Below, piece after piece: positions 25,808-35,394 of a stretch of DNA of 64,000 bases. Source of the stretch: Balneola sp. GTDB lineage: Bacteria; Bacteroidota; Rhodothermia; Balneolales; Balneolaceae. Location: positions 174,167-238,166 of the forward strand of contig JANQSE010000017.1 of assembly GCA_028284195.1 (NCBI GenBank). Reading direction: 5' to 3'. Numbering within the stretch: the first letter of the stretch is position 1; each line of letters opens with the position of its first letter. The position numbers and the translations under genes were made by a program. The notes under the pieces were generated by a model. The model was given only the letters and a program-made list of their open reading frames with translations, ran no database searches and was not told where the DNA came from.

Positions 25808-26700
25808 GAAAAAACTCCTTGTTTTTGCTTGCGGTTTTTATTGGGTTAATTCAAAGTGCTGCAGCACAAAAAACAGTTCTCAGTTCGGATGGAGTAACGG
25901 TTAACGTAGAGAATACTACCAGAATTATAACCATTGGCGGCTCAATAACTGAAACAGTTTATGCTTTAGGATTCGGGAAGAATGTAATTGCCACCGATGC
26001 TTCCAGCACTTTTCCAAGAGAGGTATTTAGCCTGCCGCGGGTTCCTTATGTAAGGAATCTTACTTCCGAAGGAATTCTATCCTTATCACCTACTCTTATT
26101 TTATCAAGTGATGATGCAAACCCTGCATCTGCAATACAGCAAATAAGAGATGCCGGAACTCCTTTGCTGCTTATCGAAGAGAACGAAACACTGGAAGGGG
26201 TAAACCGGAAAATCACAACAATCGGCAAAGCATTGGGAGCCGAATCGGAAGCCCAGGCACTCGTTGATGAAAATACATTGAAATATAAGAAAGCAGAAAG
26301 CGTTCGCACCACATTAGATAAAACACCTGCCGTTATGTTTGTGCTGGCTGTACGTGGCTCAAGTAGTTTTATGGTTGCGGGCAATAATACCGGTGCACAG
26401 ACAATGATTGAACTGGCAGGCGGCAAAAACGCACTAACAGGGTTTGATGGTTATAAACAGGCAACACTGGAATCGATAGTAGCTGCAAATCCTGATTATG
26501 TGTTGATGATGCAAAGCCGCTATGATGAAATAAGTTCCGGGTTAAAGAAAACCCCTGTTATAAATACTATAGCGGCAGTTAAAAAAAACCATCTGATCGG
26601 AATGGATGGCAATTTTCTGCTGGGTTTTGGCCCCCGTTTCGGAAATGCTATTCTTAATTTAATGAGTCAGATCCACCCCGGCCTGGAAATCAAACTATAA
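25804..26700 (+). CDS. hmuT: Heme ABC transporter periplasmic binding protein HmuT
   Basis: 298 residues with a signal peptide (about 1-21, AAA-Q). It has the two-lobed class III binding protein fold used for heme, siderophores and cobalamin: RIITIGGSITETVYALGFGKNVIATDASS, a long backbone helix, and ARG-type SSFMVAGNNTGAQTMIELAGG. The neighbouring HmuS, HmuU and HmuV make heme the best substrate call. It overlaps hmuS by 4 bp and precedes hmuU by 3 bp. Confidence 0.9.
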   Translation: MRKNSLFLLAVFIGLIQSAAAQKTVLSSDGVTVNVENTTRIITIGGSITETVYALGFGKNVIATDASSTFPREVFSLPRVPYVRNLTSEGILSLSPTLILSSDDANPASAIQQIRDAGTPLLLIEENETLEGVNRKITTIGKALGAESEAQALVDENTLKYKKAESVRTTLDKTPAVMFVLAVRGSSSFMVAGNNTGAQTMIELAGGKNALTGFDGYKQATLESIVAANPDYVLMMQSRYDEISSGLKKTPVINTIAAVKKNHLIGMDGNFLLGFGPRFGNAILNLMSQIHPGLEIKL

Positions 26701-26703
26701 GCT

Positions 26704-27774
26704 TTGAGTTCACGAACATTCAAGGTTGGCAAAACCGGTTTAATATTAGGCTTTCTTTTTTTACTTCTGGTGCTGTTTGCCATTCTCTCGGTTGGAACAG
26801 GCCCGGTTTCTGTAGCTCCCGGCTCCGTTCTTAAAATACTGGCAAATAAACTGGGCTTCATACATTTTGCGGAGGATGAGCTGGTCCAGTCTTCTGCTAT
26901 TGTTTACGGAATTCGCCTTCCCAGGGTAATTCTGGCCATTTTAGTAGGGGCTGCACTCGCAGTTGCCGGAGCTGCACTCCAGGGCCTATTCAGAAACCCA
27001 CTTGCAGACCCTACCCTTATTGGAGCTTCCAGTGGTTCTGCATTTACGGCAGCACTGGTTATTATTACCGGTTCGCAATTCATGGCGTTTATACCTGGTA
27101 TCATAAAAACTACCTTGCTTCCTTTAGCTGCGTTCCTGGGGGCATTAGGTGCTACATTGCTTGTATATTCAATTTCTACTAAATCCGGCAGAACAAATAT
27201 GGCAACTATGCTGCTGGCAGGTATTGCTATAAATGCGCTGGCTGCATCCGGTATTGGCTACCTTATTTTTACTGCTACAGACATACAAATCCGTGATCTC
27301 ACTTTTTGGACTTTGGGAAGCCTTGGTGGTTCTGTTTGGGATACGGTTATAAAATCCACTCCTTTTCTTTTGATAAGCATTGTCGGGCTTCCGTTTTTCT
27401 CAAAACATCTGAATGTAATGCTGCTTGGAGAACAAGAAGCTCATTATCTGGGCTTGAATACCCAACGGATAAAGAAATTGATTATAGTTCTGGCAACGTT
27501 AGGAATCGGGGCTGCAGTAGCTGTGAGCGGCATCATTGGCTTTGTAGGTTTGGTAGTACCTCATTTATTGCGGCTAATGATGGGACCGGATCATCGATTT
27601 ATTATGCCGGCTTCTGTTTTGCTTGGGGCACTGCTGCTGCTCGGTTCTGACCTGTTTGCACGGATGGTGGTAATTCCGGCAGAGCTACCTATTGGAATTG
27701 TAACTTCAACCATTGGGGCCCCTTTCTTTCTTTGGCTGCTTATCAGAAAACGCTCTATTTCCAACTATCTGTGA
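26704..27774 (+). CDS. hmuU: Heme ABC transporter permease HmuU (FecCD family)
   Basis: 356 residues, TTG start, about ten membrane helices. FecCD-type signatures are visible: RLPRVILAILVGAALAVAGAALQGLFRNPLADP (about 66-98), the cytoplasmic coupling segment LGLNTQR, and GFVGLVVPHLLRLMMGPDHR near the C-terminus. It is the BtuC-type permease of the heme importer and overlaps the start of hmuV by 4 bp (GTGA). Confidence 0.93.
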   Translation: MSSRTFKVGKTGLILGFLFLLLVLFAILSVGTGPVSVAPGSVLKILANKLGFIHFAEDELVQSSAIVYGIRLPRVILAILVGAALAVAGAALQGLFRNPLADPTLIGASSGSAFTAALVIITGSQFMAFIPGIIKTTLLPLAAFLGALGATLLVYSISTKSGRTNMATMLLAGIAINALAASGIGYLIFTATDIQIRDLTFWTLGSLGGSVWDTVIKSTPFLLISIVGLPFFSKHLNVMLLGEQEAHYLGLNTQRIKKLIIVLATLGIGAAVAVSGIIGFVGLVVPHLLRLMMGPDHRFIMPASVLLGALLLLGSDLFARMVVIPAELPIGIVTSTIGAPFFLWLLIRKRSISNYL

Positions 27775-28565
27775 TCGAAGTAAAAAACATATCGCTTCAG
27801 GTTGCCGGGAAGAAAGATATCCTGAAGAATGTTTCCATAAACATAACACCGGGGCAGCTTACCGCAGTAATCGGAAAAAACGGAGCAGGAAAATCAACGC
27901 TTTTAAAAACAATTTGTGGAGAGAGTAGGCTTTCATCCGGTGCTATTTTTATTGAAGGTGTACACAGCTCTGAATTTGATTCCCAAAACCTTGCAAAAAG
28001 GCGGGCAGTTGTAAGCCAGAAAAGCACTCTGGATTTTGCCTTTAAAGTAAGAGAGGTGGTGAGCCTGGGGCGGGCTCCACATTCCGGTTTTTTTAATTCA
28101 AAGAACGATGATGAAATTGTTACCCTATGTTTACAAAAAGTTGATATGGATACGATGTCAGATCGTTCTTATATAACACTTTCAGGCGGAGAGCAGCAAA
28201 GAGTACATATGGCCAGAGCATTAGCCCAGATCTGGAACGCTGTGGAAGACAATTTTCCCTGCTACCTTTTTTTAGATGAACCGCTCGCAAGCCTGGATGT
28301 AGCCAACCAGCATGAAATACTGCATCTGTTAAAGCAGCTTTGCAAAAAAAACGTAGGGGTTTTTATCGTGATCCATGACTTAAATCTGGCGGCTCAATAT
28401 GCTGATTATGTTCATATAATGAAAAAAGGAACAACTTTTGTTGAAGGAACACCTGTTGAAGTTTTTACAGAAGAAACCATCCATAAAGCATTTGACCATC
28501 CTGTACGCATCGTGCCTCACCCAAAAACGAATTGCCCTCTAATTGTTGCTGAAGCCTATACCTAA
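27771..28565 (+). CDS. hmuV: Heme ABC transporter ATP-binding protein HmuV
   Basis: 264 residues from the GTG at 27771, which overlaps the hmuU stop (GTGA). A longer in-frame start lies inside hmuU and is less likely. Motifs are Walker A GKNGAGKSTLL, Q-loop VVSQKSTLDF, signature LSGGEQQR, Walker B YLFLDEP, and switch His in IVIHDLNLAA. It powers the HmuT-HmuU heme importer. It is the last recognisable gene of the heme unit. Confidence 0.94.
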   Translation: MIEVKNISLQVAGKKDILKNVSINITPGQLTAVIGKNGAGKSTLLKTICGESRLSSGAIFIEGVHSSEFDSQNLAKRRAVVSQKSTLDFAFKVREVVSLGRAPHSGFFNSKNDDEIVTLCLQKVDMDTMSDRSYITLSGGEQQRVHMARALAQIWNAVEDNFPCYLFLDEPLASLDVANQHEILHLLKQLCKKNVGVFIVIHDLNLAAQYADYVHIMKKGTTFVEGTPVEVFTEETIHKAFDHPVRIVPHPKTNCPLIVAEAYT

Positions 28566-28641
28566 ACGGGTTACTTATTTTATAACGGGTTGACGTATTG
28601 GGTGCTTTTGTTTTTATTTATACAAAACCCATCCGTTTGAT

Positions 28642-29142
28642 ATGAAAGCCAAGATACTGCCCGCCATCCTTTTCTCACTAATTGTCATGAATTCGCTAAC
28701 CGCTCAAAACGAAGTAGAAGTAGAAAGAAACTCACTTTCCGGAATAAAACAGTTTGGAGTAGTTGTTAATGTTGAAAAACCTGTCAGCCTTAATGAACCC
28801 AGCCTTAATGTTGTTGAGATCCGAAAAAAGATCGTTGAACATTTTGCAGATATTCCAGCCTCTGTTCTTTCAAACAACCAACTAAGAGAGAATTTCGATC
28901 TTCCTTATTTTTACATCCACGTAAACATTATGCAGCATGATAATGGAATCTATCCTTTTGCCATAGAAATGCGATTTTATCAACCTGTTAAAATTACTTT
29001 AAAAAAGAATATGGATAGCATTGCAGCCACCTGGCACTCAGGATATGTTGGGATGGTTTCTTACGACCGGCTAAATGAAATACCGGATGTAATGCTCGAT
29101 GCAACCAATGGCTTTAAAGATGAATTTAATCAAGTAAACTAG
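28642..29142 (+). CDS. Secreted hypothetical protein (166 aa)
   Basis: 166 residues with a clear signal peptide (about 1-21, LTA-Q). No family is recognised. The mature part is a mixed alpha/beta sequence with an alternating strand region (YFYIHVNIMQHDNGIYPFAIEMRF). Its stop is directly followed by the ATG of the YjbR gene (TAGATG), so they are coupled. It lies 77 bp after hmuV and may or may not belong to the heme unit. Confidence 0.7.
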   Translation: MKAKILPAILFSLIVMNSLTAQNEVEVERNSLSGIKQFGVVVNVEKPVSLNEPSLNVVEIRKKIVEHFADIPASVLSNNQLRENFDLPYFYIHVNIMQHDNGIYPFAIEMRFYQPVKITLKKNMDSIAATWHSGYVGMVSYDRLNEIPDVMLDATNGFKDEFNQVN

Positions 29143-29496
29143 ATGAATATTGAAGAGTACAGAGATTTTTGCCTGCAGCTAAAAGGCGTAACAGAAGAAC
29201 TGCCTTTTGGCCCGGAGGTTCTTGTATTTAAAGTAATGGGCAAAATGTTTGCGCTTACCGATATCGATAGTTTTGAGTTTATAAATCTTAAATGTGATCC
29301 TGAGCGTGCTATTACTTTGCGGGAAGAATATGATGGCATTTCTCCCGGATGGCACATGAATAAAACACATTGGAACTCCGTAAAAACCTGTGGCGATGTA
29401 CCTGAAGAGCGAATAAAAGAGTTGATCCGCCATTCTTATGACTTGGTAGCCGCCTCTTTACCAAAAAAATCCAGAGAAGAGCTTATGCTTCTTTAG
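29143..29496 (+). CDS. MmcQ/YjbR family protein
   Basis: 117 residues matching the YjbR/CyaY-like fold: CLQLKGVTEELPFGPEVLVFKVMGKMFAL, then FINLKCDPERAITLREEYDGISPGWHMNKTHWNSV, then LIRHSYDLV. These small proteins have been linked to DNA binding, but the biological role is unknown. It starts immediately after the preceding stop codon. Its last 14 bp overlap the convergent DUF6787 gene. Confidence 0.88.
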   Translation: MNIEEYRDFCLQLKGVTEELPFGPEVLVFKVMGKMFALTDIDSFEFINLKCDPERAITLREEYDGISPGWHMNKTHWNSVKTCGDVPEERIKELIRHSYDLVAASLPKKSREELMLL

Positions 29497-29806
29497 CCGG
29501 CTTGGTTTTACCTTTGGGTATCAACCTTCCAAACATTTTTTTCAAAAACCAGGTAAAGAATTTTCTTTGGCCAAAAATCACTCCGTAAATGTATAAAAAA
29601 ACATTGTACAGGGGTAAAATAGTAACCGACCACACCACTGCGCGCTGCCAGAATGGGAACTCTTTAGTAACGCCCAACCAGTCGAACACAAATTCTTTTG
29701 CATATAACGCAGTGAACCCCGTACATGTAAAAACAATCAAAATGATGAAAACCTGAGAAGTACTTTCTATTCCCCAGCGAGATTTAAGCTTATCAATAAT
29801 GCTCAT
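29483..29806 (-). CDS. DUF6787 family small membrane protein
   Basis: 107 residues with two membrane helices (about 18-36 and 55-78) separated by a short loop with the conserved WQRAVVWSVTILPLYNVFLYIYG segment, and a basic C-terminal tail (PKGKTKPAKEA). The pattern matches a family widespread in Bacteroidota and relatives (DUF6787). No function is known. It overlaps the YjbR gene by 14 bp at the 3' ends. Confidence 0.75.
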   Translation of the reverse strand: MSIIDKLKSRWGIESTSQVFIILIVFTCTGFTALYAKEFVFDWLGVTKEFPFWQRAVVWSVTILPLYNVFLYIYGVIFGQRKFFTWFLKKMFGRLIPKGKTKPAKEA

Positions 29807-29908
29807 TTAAAAAAAATTTACGCTTTTTTGAATGCAGTTAACTCAACAATAAAAAGCCAGTTAACATTCAAATTTAACTAAATGGTAAATAAGTATTGCC
29901 GATTATTT

Positions 29909-29940
29909 TTTGGAATTACAGTGTTCCCGAATTAGTTTTG
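29909..29940 (+). promoter_or_regulatory. Bacteroidota-type promoter of the aquaporin-like gene
   Basis: TTTG at 29909-29912, a 20-nt spacer, and TAGTTTTG at 29933-29940, a full match to TTTG-N20-TAnnTTTG. It lies 45 bp before the ATG of the channel gene. Confidence 0.65.
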
Positions 29941-29984
29941 GCTCTGCATAAGAAGGATGGTTAGATATTAGGTTGGGGTTATAC

Positions 29985-30608
29985 ATGAAAAAATACCTCA
30001 TAGAATTTTTGGGGACTTATTTTTTAGTACTTGCCGTAGGTATTTCGGGCGAGGCACTTGCTGTGGGCTTTATATTAAGTGCACTGATCTATATTGGGGC
30101 ATTGATTTCAGGTGCTCATTATAACCCCGCAATAAGCCTTGGTGCTTTTATACTTAAAAAAATTTCAGGAACGGAGCTTGTAGGATATGTTATTGCTCAT
30201 ATTGCCGGTGCATTTATTGCTGCAGTTACCGTTTTGTTTGTATCGTCATTACCACTTTATATAGAGCCTCCGCTAAACTCGGGATTTTACCAGCAGCTGT
30301 TGATGGAAACACTGCTAACTTTTGTACTTGTATTACTGGCACTGGTGGCCTGGATTGGAAACCCATCTAATAAAAGTGTTGCAACATACTCTTTTGTAAT
30401 GGGCTTTGGGTTATTAGCTGTTACTTTATTGGGAGAGAATATCTCCGGGTCTGTTTTTAATCCTGCTCTTTCTATTGGCCCATCTATATTGGATTACTTT
30501 TTAGGCGGTGCTTCTTTTAAAGACATCCCAACCTACACTATAGCTCCTGTTTTGGGGGCAGTGTTGGCATCTTTTGCTTATAAACACCTTATTCAGGATG
30601 CCGACTGA
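29985..30608 (+). CDS. Aquaporin/MIP family channel
   Basis: 207 residues from the ATG at 29985, preceded by a GGTTGGGG stretch; a TTG 12 bp upstream is less likely. Six membrane helices. The two half-helix motifs of the MIP family are present as HYNPAISLGAF (about 47) and VFNPALSIGPS (about 155), both with the NPA triad. This fits a water or small-solute channel. Whether it is an aquaporin or glyceroporin is not clear. It is shorter than most (230-280). Its end overlaps the histidine kinase gene by 20 bp on the other strand. Confidence 0.88.
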   Translation: MKKYLIEFLGTYFLVLAVGISGEALAVGFILSALIYIGALISGAHYNPAISLGAFILKKISGTELVGYVIAHIAGAFIAAVTVLFVSSLPLYIEPPLNSGFYQQLLMETLLTFVLVLLALVAWIGNPSNKSVATYSFVMGFGLLAVTLLGENISGSVFNPALSIGPSILDYFLGGASFKDIPTYTIAPVLGAVLASFAYKHLIQDAD

Positions 30609-31989
30609 GCGAAAAGCTAAACTCGCTTCCTTTACCGATTGTGCTCGATACGTTAATTTCTGAACCGTGAGCGGTAAGAATGCTTTTCACTATAGATAAA
30701 CCCAAACCAGTGCCTCCTTTATCTCTCGAACGGGCTTTATCCGTTCTGTAGAACCGATCGAAAAGGCGGTCCTGGTGTTCTGTGCTTATTCCAATGCCTG
30801 TATCTTTTACCATTACGATAACATGCTTTTCCTGAGGCGAAACCAGAATGCTTATTTCGCCTTCATTAGTATATTTAACAGCATTTGAGATAAGGTTTTC
30901 TGCTACCTGTTCAATTTTATCCGGATCAGCATAAACAAACGTTTCTTCAGGTGTGTCTAACTCAATAGTAATTCCTTTTTTTTCGGCAGCCCGGGCATAA
31001 GCTTCTGTTACATGTTTTAGTACCTGAGAAAGATCGAATTCCTTTTTATGTAAAAAGGCTTCATCATAATCGTATCGTTGCAGAGCTTTAATATCTTCAA
31101 ACAATCTGGTAATGCGATTAATTTGTCGCCGGGCCATTTGGTGATATTGCTCTCTTTTTTCTTCGGATATATTTTCGATCCCGATCATTTCTAAAGCACC
31201 GGAAATGGAATGCAGAGGGTTACGAACTTCGTGTGTTATATCTGCAAAAAACTGGCTCTGTTTTTCGTTGAGCTTTTTAAGCTGCTCATTATCCGATTTC
31301 AAAATATTCGCCATCTGATTTAAAGATTGAGCCAATGAACCAAACTCATCCGATCGTTTGAGGTCGATTTCGCGATCCAGATTTCCACCCGAAATATCAA
31401 GGGCAGCTTCTTTAAGTTGCGTGATGGGTGTAGCCAGATATCTTGCAAATAAAAAGCTTACTACTACTACCACAAGGATAGAACCAATCATTGCCCCGTA
31501 AATTAAATGGCGGATACTGGCTTCGGCGGCATAAAGTTCGGCTTTGGGCTGGCTGATTCTCAAATATCTCGCTTCTGTATCATTTGGTTCAATTCGTTCA
31601 AAAGCAATTAGATTTTGGAGTTCCTCCCGGTTTACGATGTATGGCTTTTGAGTTTGTTCTAATGCTTGCAGCACTTCCGAATTCAGAAATTCCTCAGCAC
31701 CAATAAATCCTGAATCGGGATAGGCGAGTAACTGATATCCGACTGAATCAAATAATGCAATGTTTAGCCCTGTAAGATCAGAAACAAACCTTGCTTTGTT
31801 GTACAGGTTTTCATTCCTCACATTGTTCTGAAATGAACCTGCAAAAGTATGGGCATCATTTTTGAAGTTTTGAATTCCCTCTTCAAGCAGAAAAGAACGG
31901 ATGCTGAGAATAGCATATGAACTAATCAAAACCACTCCGATACTCAACAGAGTGATGTAAGTAATCGCAAGTTTAGACTGAATGTTCAT
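30589..31989 (-). CDS. Sensor histidine kinase (HAMP, HisKA, HATPase_c)
   Basis: 466 residues. Membrane helices at about 8-30 and 160-182 enclose a periplasmic sensor domain. HAMP follows (about 183-235, ATPITQLKEAALDISGGNLDREI). The phospho-acceptor is His253 in HEVRNPLHSISGAL. The ATP-binding domain has the N box NLISNAVKYTN, G1 DTGIGIS and G2 GTGLGLSIV. It overlaps the response regulator by 4 bp (ATGA), so they form one two-component system. The signal is unknown. Confidence 0.94.
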   Translation of the reverse strand: MNIQSKLAITYITLLSIGVVLISSYAILSIRSFLLEEGIQNFKNDAHTFAGSFQNNVRNENLYNKARFVSDLTGLNIALFDSVGYQLLAYPDSGFIGAEEFLNSEVLQALEQTQKPYIVNREELQNLIAFERIEPNDTEARYLRISQPKAELYAAEASIRHLIYGAMIGSILVVVVVSFLFARYLATPITQLKEAALDISGGNLDREIDLKRSDEFGSLAQSLNQMANILKSDNEQLKKLNEKQSQFFADITHEVRNPLHSISGALEMIGIENISEEKREQYHQMARRQINRITRLFEDIKALQRYDYDEAFLHKKEFDLSQVLKHVTEAYARAAEKKGITIELDTPEETFVYADPDKIEQVAENLISNAVKYTNEGEISILVSPQEKHVIVMVKDTGIGISTEHQDRLFDRFYRTDKARSRDKGGTGLGLSIVKSILTAHGSEINVSSTIGKGSEFSFSLSRHPE

Positions 31990-32687
31990 AAGGTCAGATA
32001 TTTACGATTGAAACCGTATCCAAGCCCCCGGTATGTTTTTATCAGCTTGCCTTCTTCTTTCATTTTTAGCCGCAGGTTTTTGATATGTACATCAACTGTT
32101 CGATCAAAAATAAACTTCTCTTCGTCTGTAATATGCTCCAAAATATCTTTTCGTGAATACACTCTTTTGGGGTGTTTAAAAAAAAGCTCTGCAATTATGT
32201 ATTCGGTATTAGTTAAATCAATTTGCTCTTCACTTATAAACATTTGTTTTGTTTCTGTGTCCAGATATACATGGTCATATTTAAGCCAGTGAGCTTTTTC
32301 GGGGTTAACCCTGCGAAGCTGAGACTCAATATGTGCCTTTATAAGGTTAAGGCTGGCCGGCTTTTTTATGTAATCATCCGCACCCAGGTTTAAACCTTCG
32401 ATTTCATCGGCTTCTTCATCCCGCGCCGTTAAAAACAATACCGGAATATCGGAGAGTACCGGATGTTCGCGAATATGTTTGCATAACTCTTTTCCATCGT
32501 GATGAGGAACCATGATGTCCAAAACAGCTAAATCAATTTCATTTGCATGGTTTTCGATAGTATCCAGAGCTTCTAAACCGTCTTTAGCCCAAAAAACACC
32601 ATATTTGTTAAGCTCCAGAAAATTGGAAAGCATTTCTCCCGATTCCACCTCATCTTCAACAAGCAGTATATTTTGGTTTGCAGTCAT
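31986..32687 (-). CDS. OmpR-family response regulator
   Basis: 233 residues from the ATG at 32685-32687 (MTANQNILLVEDEVESGEM); upstream in-frame codons would add an untypical 36-residue extension. The receiver domain has the acidic pocket (VEDE), phospho-acceptor Asp57 (LAVLDIMVP) and the conserved Lys (YIKKPAS). The C-terminal winged helix is of the OmpR/PhoB type (RKDILEHI, DRTVDVHIKNLRLKM, YRGLGYGF). It partners the overlapping histidine kinase. Targets are unknown. Confidence 0.94.
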   Translation of the reverse strand: MTANQNILLVEDEVESGEMLSNFLELNKYGVFWAKDGLEALDTIENHANEIDLAVLDIMVPHHDGKELCKHIREHPVLSDIPVLFLTARDEEADEIEGLNLGADDYIKKPASLNLIKAHIESQLRRVNPEKAHWLKYDHVYLDTETKQMFISEEQIDLTNTEYIIAELFFKHPKRVYSRKDILEHITDEEKFIFDRTVDVHIKNLRLKMKEEGKLIKTYRGLGYGFNRKYLTL

Positions 32688-32781
32688 AAAATTTAATTGG
32701 CTGTGTTCTTGAGCAAAAGTTACTAATATTGTGGGTAGAAAATTAACAGGATGAAACAAGCTTTCATTCGTATGTAAACAC

Positions 32782-33579
32782 ATGAAATACACCAATAAAA
32801 CAGTATGGATAACAGGGGCTTCTTCAGGAATTGGTGAAGCTATGGCAAAGGCCTATCATGAAGAAGGGGCTAACCTGATCCTATCCTCACGAAATGAAGA
32901 AGCATTAAAAAAAGTACAAACGTCACTTGGTGATGATGCTTCAAAAATCAAAGTGCTTGCCATAGATCTTACAAAACCTGATACGTTTCACACCAAAACA
33001 GAAGAAGCCGTTGCTTTTTTTGGTAGTATTGATGTATTAGTTAATAACGGCGGAGTAAGCCAGCGTTCCATTTTTGAGGAAACGAACCTTGATACGTACC
33101 GGATGCTTATGGAAGTAAATTACTTCGGTTCTGTTGGGCTTACAAAGGAAGTGGTTCCACATATGATAAAACAAAAAAGTGGCCATATAGTGGTAACAAG
33201 CAGCGTAGCAGGAAAAATTGGCACCAAATACCGAACTGGTTACTCTGCAAGTAAACACGCCATTCAAGGGTTCTTTGATTCACTTCGGCAGGAACTGTAT
33301 GAGCATAACATCGCCGTAACGTTAATCTGTCCGGGGCCCATTAAAACTGATATTACAAAAAACGCACTCACAGGAGACGGCTCTTCATTTGGTAAAATGG
33401 GAGACATGCATGATAGCGCTATGGATGCTGAGGAAATGGTTCAAAGAATCTGGGGTAAGCTTACCTCCCAAAAAGAAGAAATTATTATTTCCAGCTTTAA
33501 AGAGCGGCTGGCATTGCTAGTAAAAAGAATTTCTCCCTCACTTTTAAACCGGATTTTAAAAAATAGCAAGGTTGTTTAG
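32782..33579 (+). CDS. Short-chain dehydrogenase/reductase (SDR)
   Basis: 265 residues, classical SDR. NAD(P)-binding TGASSGIG (about 10-17), NNGG at the end of beta 4, catalytic Ser in VVTSSVAGKIG and the YxxxK motif YSASK. The C-terminal part (ISPSLLNRILKNSKV) resembles membrane-associated DHRS7-like SDRs. The substrate is not predictable. It is divergent from the two-component genes. Its stop overlaps the stop of the convergent DUF58 gene. Confidence 0.9.
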   Translation: MKYTNKTVWITGASSGIGEAMAKAYHEEGANLILSSRNEEALKKVQTSLGDDASKIKVLAIDLTKPDTFHTKTEEAVAFFGSIDVLVNNGGVSQRSIFEETNLDTYRMLMEVNYFGSVGLTKEVVPHMIKQKSGHIVVTSSVAGKIGTKYRTGYSASKHAIQGFFDSLRQELYEHNIAVTLICPGPIKTDITKNALTGDGSSFGKMGDMHDSAMDAEEMVQRIWGKLTSQKEEIIISSFKERLALLVKRISPSLLNRILKNSKVV

Positions 33580-34496
33580 CCCAATCTTCTTCTCTTGTTC
33601 AGGTAAGCGAGCAATGCCGTATCAAATCCGGATTCGGTATCCATTTCTTCAAAATCAATCTCAAATTCGCTGCACGCCATTTTAAATTTTTTAAGATGCT
33701 CTTCGACTTTGGAAATGTAGTCTTCCTTAATTTGTGCCGGCATTACTTCAAGCTCTGCGCCCGTTTCCATGTCTTCAAAAACAAATTTATTATCCAAGAA
33801 GTCAAGCTGCCTTTCACTTTTTCTTTCCAACGTATTAAAAAGCAGCACTTCGTGTTTTCTATGGCGGAGGTGTTTTAGTGCTGAAACCAGAGCATAATGC
33901 TTATCAACTTGTTCAAATAAATCGGTAATTATTACCACCAGGCTTCTATGATTTAACCGTTCGGCAACTTCATGAATAACCTGAGCGGTGGCTGTTGTTC
34001 TTTTCTGATGGCTGGCAGCATTTTCCCGCATCAATTCCTTTTCAAGTTCCAGATAAATTTGCCGTAAGTGAGCATATGTTCCTTTGGCAGGAATAAACGA
34101 TTCTATGCCGGATGAGAAGGAGATTAATCCGCAGGCATCCCGTTGGCGATGCATTAAATATAAAAGAGATGCTGCATAGTGAATTCCATACCGGAGCTTC
34201 GTCCACTCTCCAAAATGCTTGAATAACATAGACGAACTCGTATCAAGCAGAACATAACAGCGAAGATTGGTTTCTTCTTCATACTGCTTCACATAAAAAC
34301 GTTCCTTCTTTCCATATTGCTTCCAATCAATATGCTTGAAATCATCGCCCGGGTTGTATGGCCTGTGCTCGGCAAACTCTACACTAAATCCGTGATACGG
34401 GCTTTTATGCAATCCGGAAATGAATCCTTCCACAATCTTCTTGGCACGAAGTTCGAGCGAAGAAAGCCTGGATAATATATCTGGTTTTAAAAGCAT
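33576..34496 (-). CDS. DUF58 domain protein (von Willebrand A-like)
   Basis: 306 residues with the DUF58 signature: HKSPYHGFSVEFAEHRPYNPGDDFKHIDWKQYGK, followed by a VWA-like segment (CYVLLDTSSSMLF, with a MIDAS-like DxSxS). Such proteins usually pair with MoxR-type AAA ATPases in chaperone-like complexes. No moxR gene is next to it in this window. It has no membrane segments, unlike longer DUF58 proteins. Confidence 0.88.
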   Translation of the reverse strand: MLLKPDILSRLSSLELRAKKIVEGFISGLHKSPYHGFSVEFAEHRPYNPGDDFKHIDWKQYGKKERFYVKQYEEETNLRCYVLLDTSSSMLFKHFGEWTKLRYGIHYAASLLYLMHRQRDACGLISFSSGIESFIPAKGTYAHLRQIYLELEKELMRENAASHQKRTTATAQVIHEVAERLNHRSLVVIITDLFEQVDKHYALVSALKHLRHRKHEVLLFNTLERKSERQLDFLDNKFVFEDMETGAELEVMPAQIKEDYISKVEEHLKKFKMACSEFEIDFEEMDTESGFDTALLAYLNKRRRLG

Positions 34497-34635
34497 GATC
34501 TAGTTTACAGGTAAAGGATCAGAATGGAAAATATTACTTATCAAAATTTGTTTACTTTGTTGTCATTCTAAGTAATGGCAAAATATCTTCAAGCAGAAAT
34601 GCCAAAAGATAATTTTTGCTAAATAGTAGTTTTGT

Positions 34636-35211
34636 ATGAAAATTTTACTTTCGATCCTTTCCATACTATTTGTCCCTTCGTTATCGAATTCACAAAGCAT
34701 AATTGGGATTGAATCGCAAGCATATCCGGCCGGTATAGTTCCGGGAATACGGTTTGATTATGCACTTGGAAACAATTCATACATCACTTCACGAATAGGA
34801 TATAATTTTACTGACCGAAGAAACTGGGGTAAACACGATAATGAAGAAGGTGGTGGACCTGGTTTTAGTTTAGGATATGAGTACAAGGGTTTGTTTAGCG
34901 AAAATGTAAACTTACACATCCGATCTGATCTTTGGTTTTTAGATATAAACTGGAACAACCAAGTTGATATAGAAAAAGCGTGCGAGGGAATTCCTCCTGG
35001 CCTATGTTACCCAATATTTCCACGTGGAAAAACTAAAATAATAGTGCTACAACCTACAGTTGGGCTTTCCTATGTAACAGATTTAAACAACCGCTTTTTT
35101 TTGAAACCATCTCTTTCCTTCGGTTACGAAATCAACATCCAAACAAAAGGAGAGGATGTTGGTGAAGGAGCCATTATTCTTGGGGGAATAAACCTCGGTT
35201 ATCGGTTTTAG
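34636..35211 (+). CDS. Outer-membrane beta-barrel protein, hypothetical
   Basis: 191 residues with a signal peptide (about 1-19, SNS-Q). The sequence alternates Gly/aromatic strands (GFSLGYEYKGLF, LRSDLWFLDINW-like, FFLKPSLSFGYEI) and ends in a strand with terminal aromatic residues (GGINLGYRF), the typical C-terminal signature recognised by the BAM machine. No specific family. It is short for a porin and may be a lipid- or adhesion-type small barrel. Confidence 0.7.
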   Translation: MKILLSILSILFVPSLSNSQSIIGIESQAYPAGIVPGIRFDYALGNNSYITSRIGYNFTDRRNWGKHDNEEGGGPGFSLGYEYKGLFSENVNLHIRSDLWFLDINWNNQVDIEKACEGIPPGLCYPIFPRGKTKIIVLQPTVGLSYVTDLNNRFFLKPSLSFGYEINIQTKGEDVGEGAIILGGINLGYRF

Positions 35212-35394
35212 GCTTTATCTCTTTAATGTTTAATTATAAAATATTGAACTTCTTTCTGAGCCATTCTGACTACACAAGCTCTTCTATCTTCGGCAAACTC
35301 AGATTTTACTTTTTCTTTACTCATGTTACCATGATTCCCAAGGGATACTATCTCTTACCTACTGAACATTGCCAAGATCAGGCTCTAAGCAATT

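Noticed and set aside
21253..28565. Cobalamin or siderophore uptake as the role of the TonB/ABC locus
   Set aside because: FecCD-type permeases and class III binding proteins are shared among heme, siderophore and B12 systems, but the HmuY-like lipoprotein and HmuS-type protein point to heme.
35223..35324. 33-codon minus-strand ORF downstream of recQ (starts MSKEKVKSEF)
   Set aside because: Composition is protein-like, but it is very short, without promoter, ribosome site or terminator. It may be a gene remnant; not enough support.
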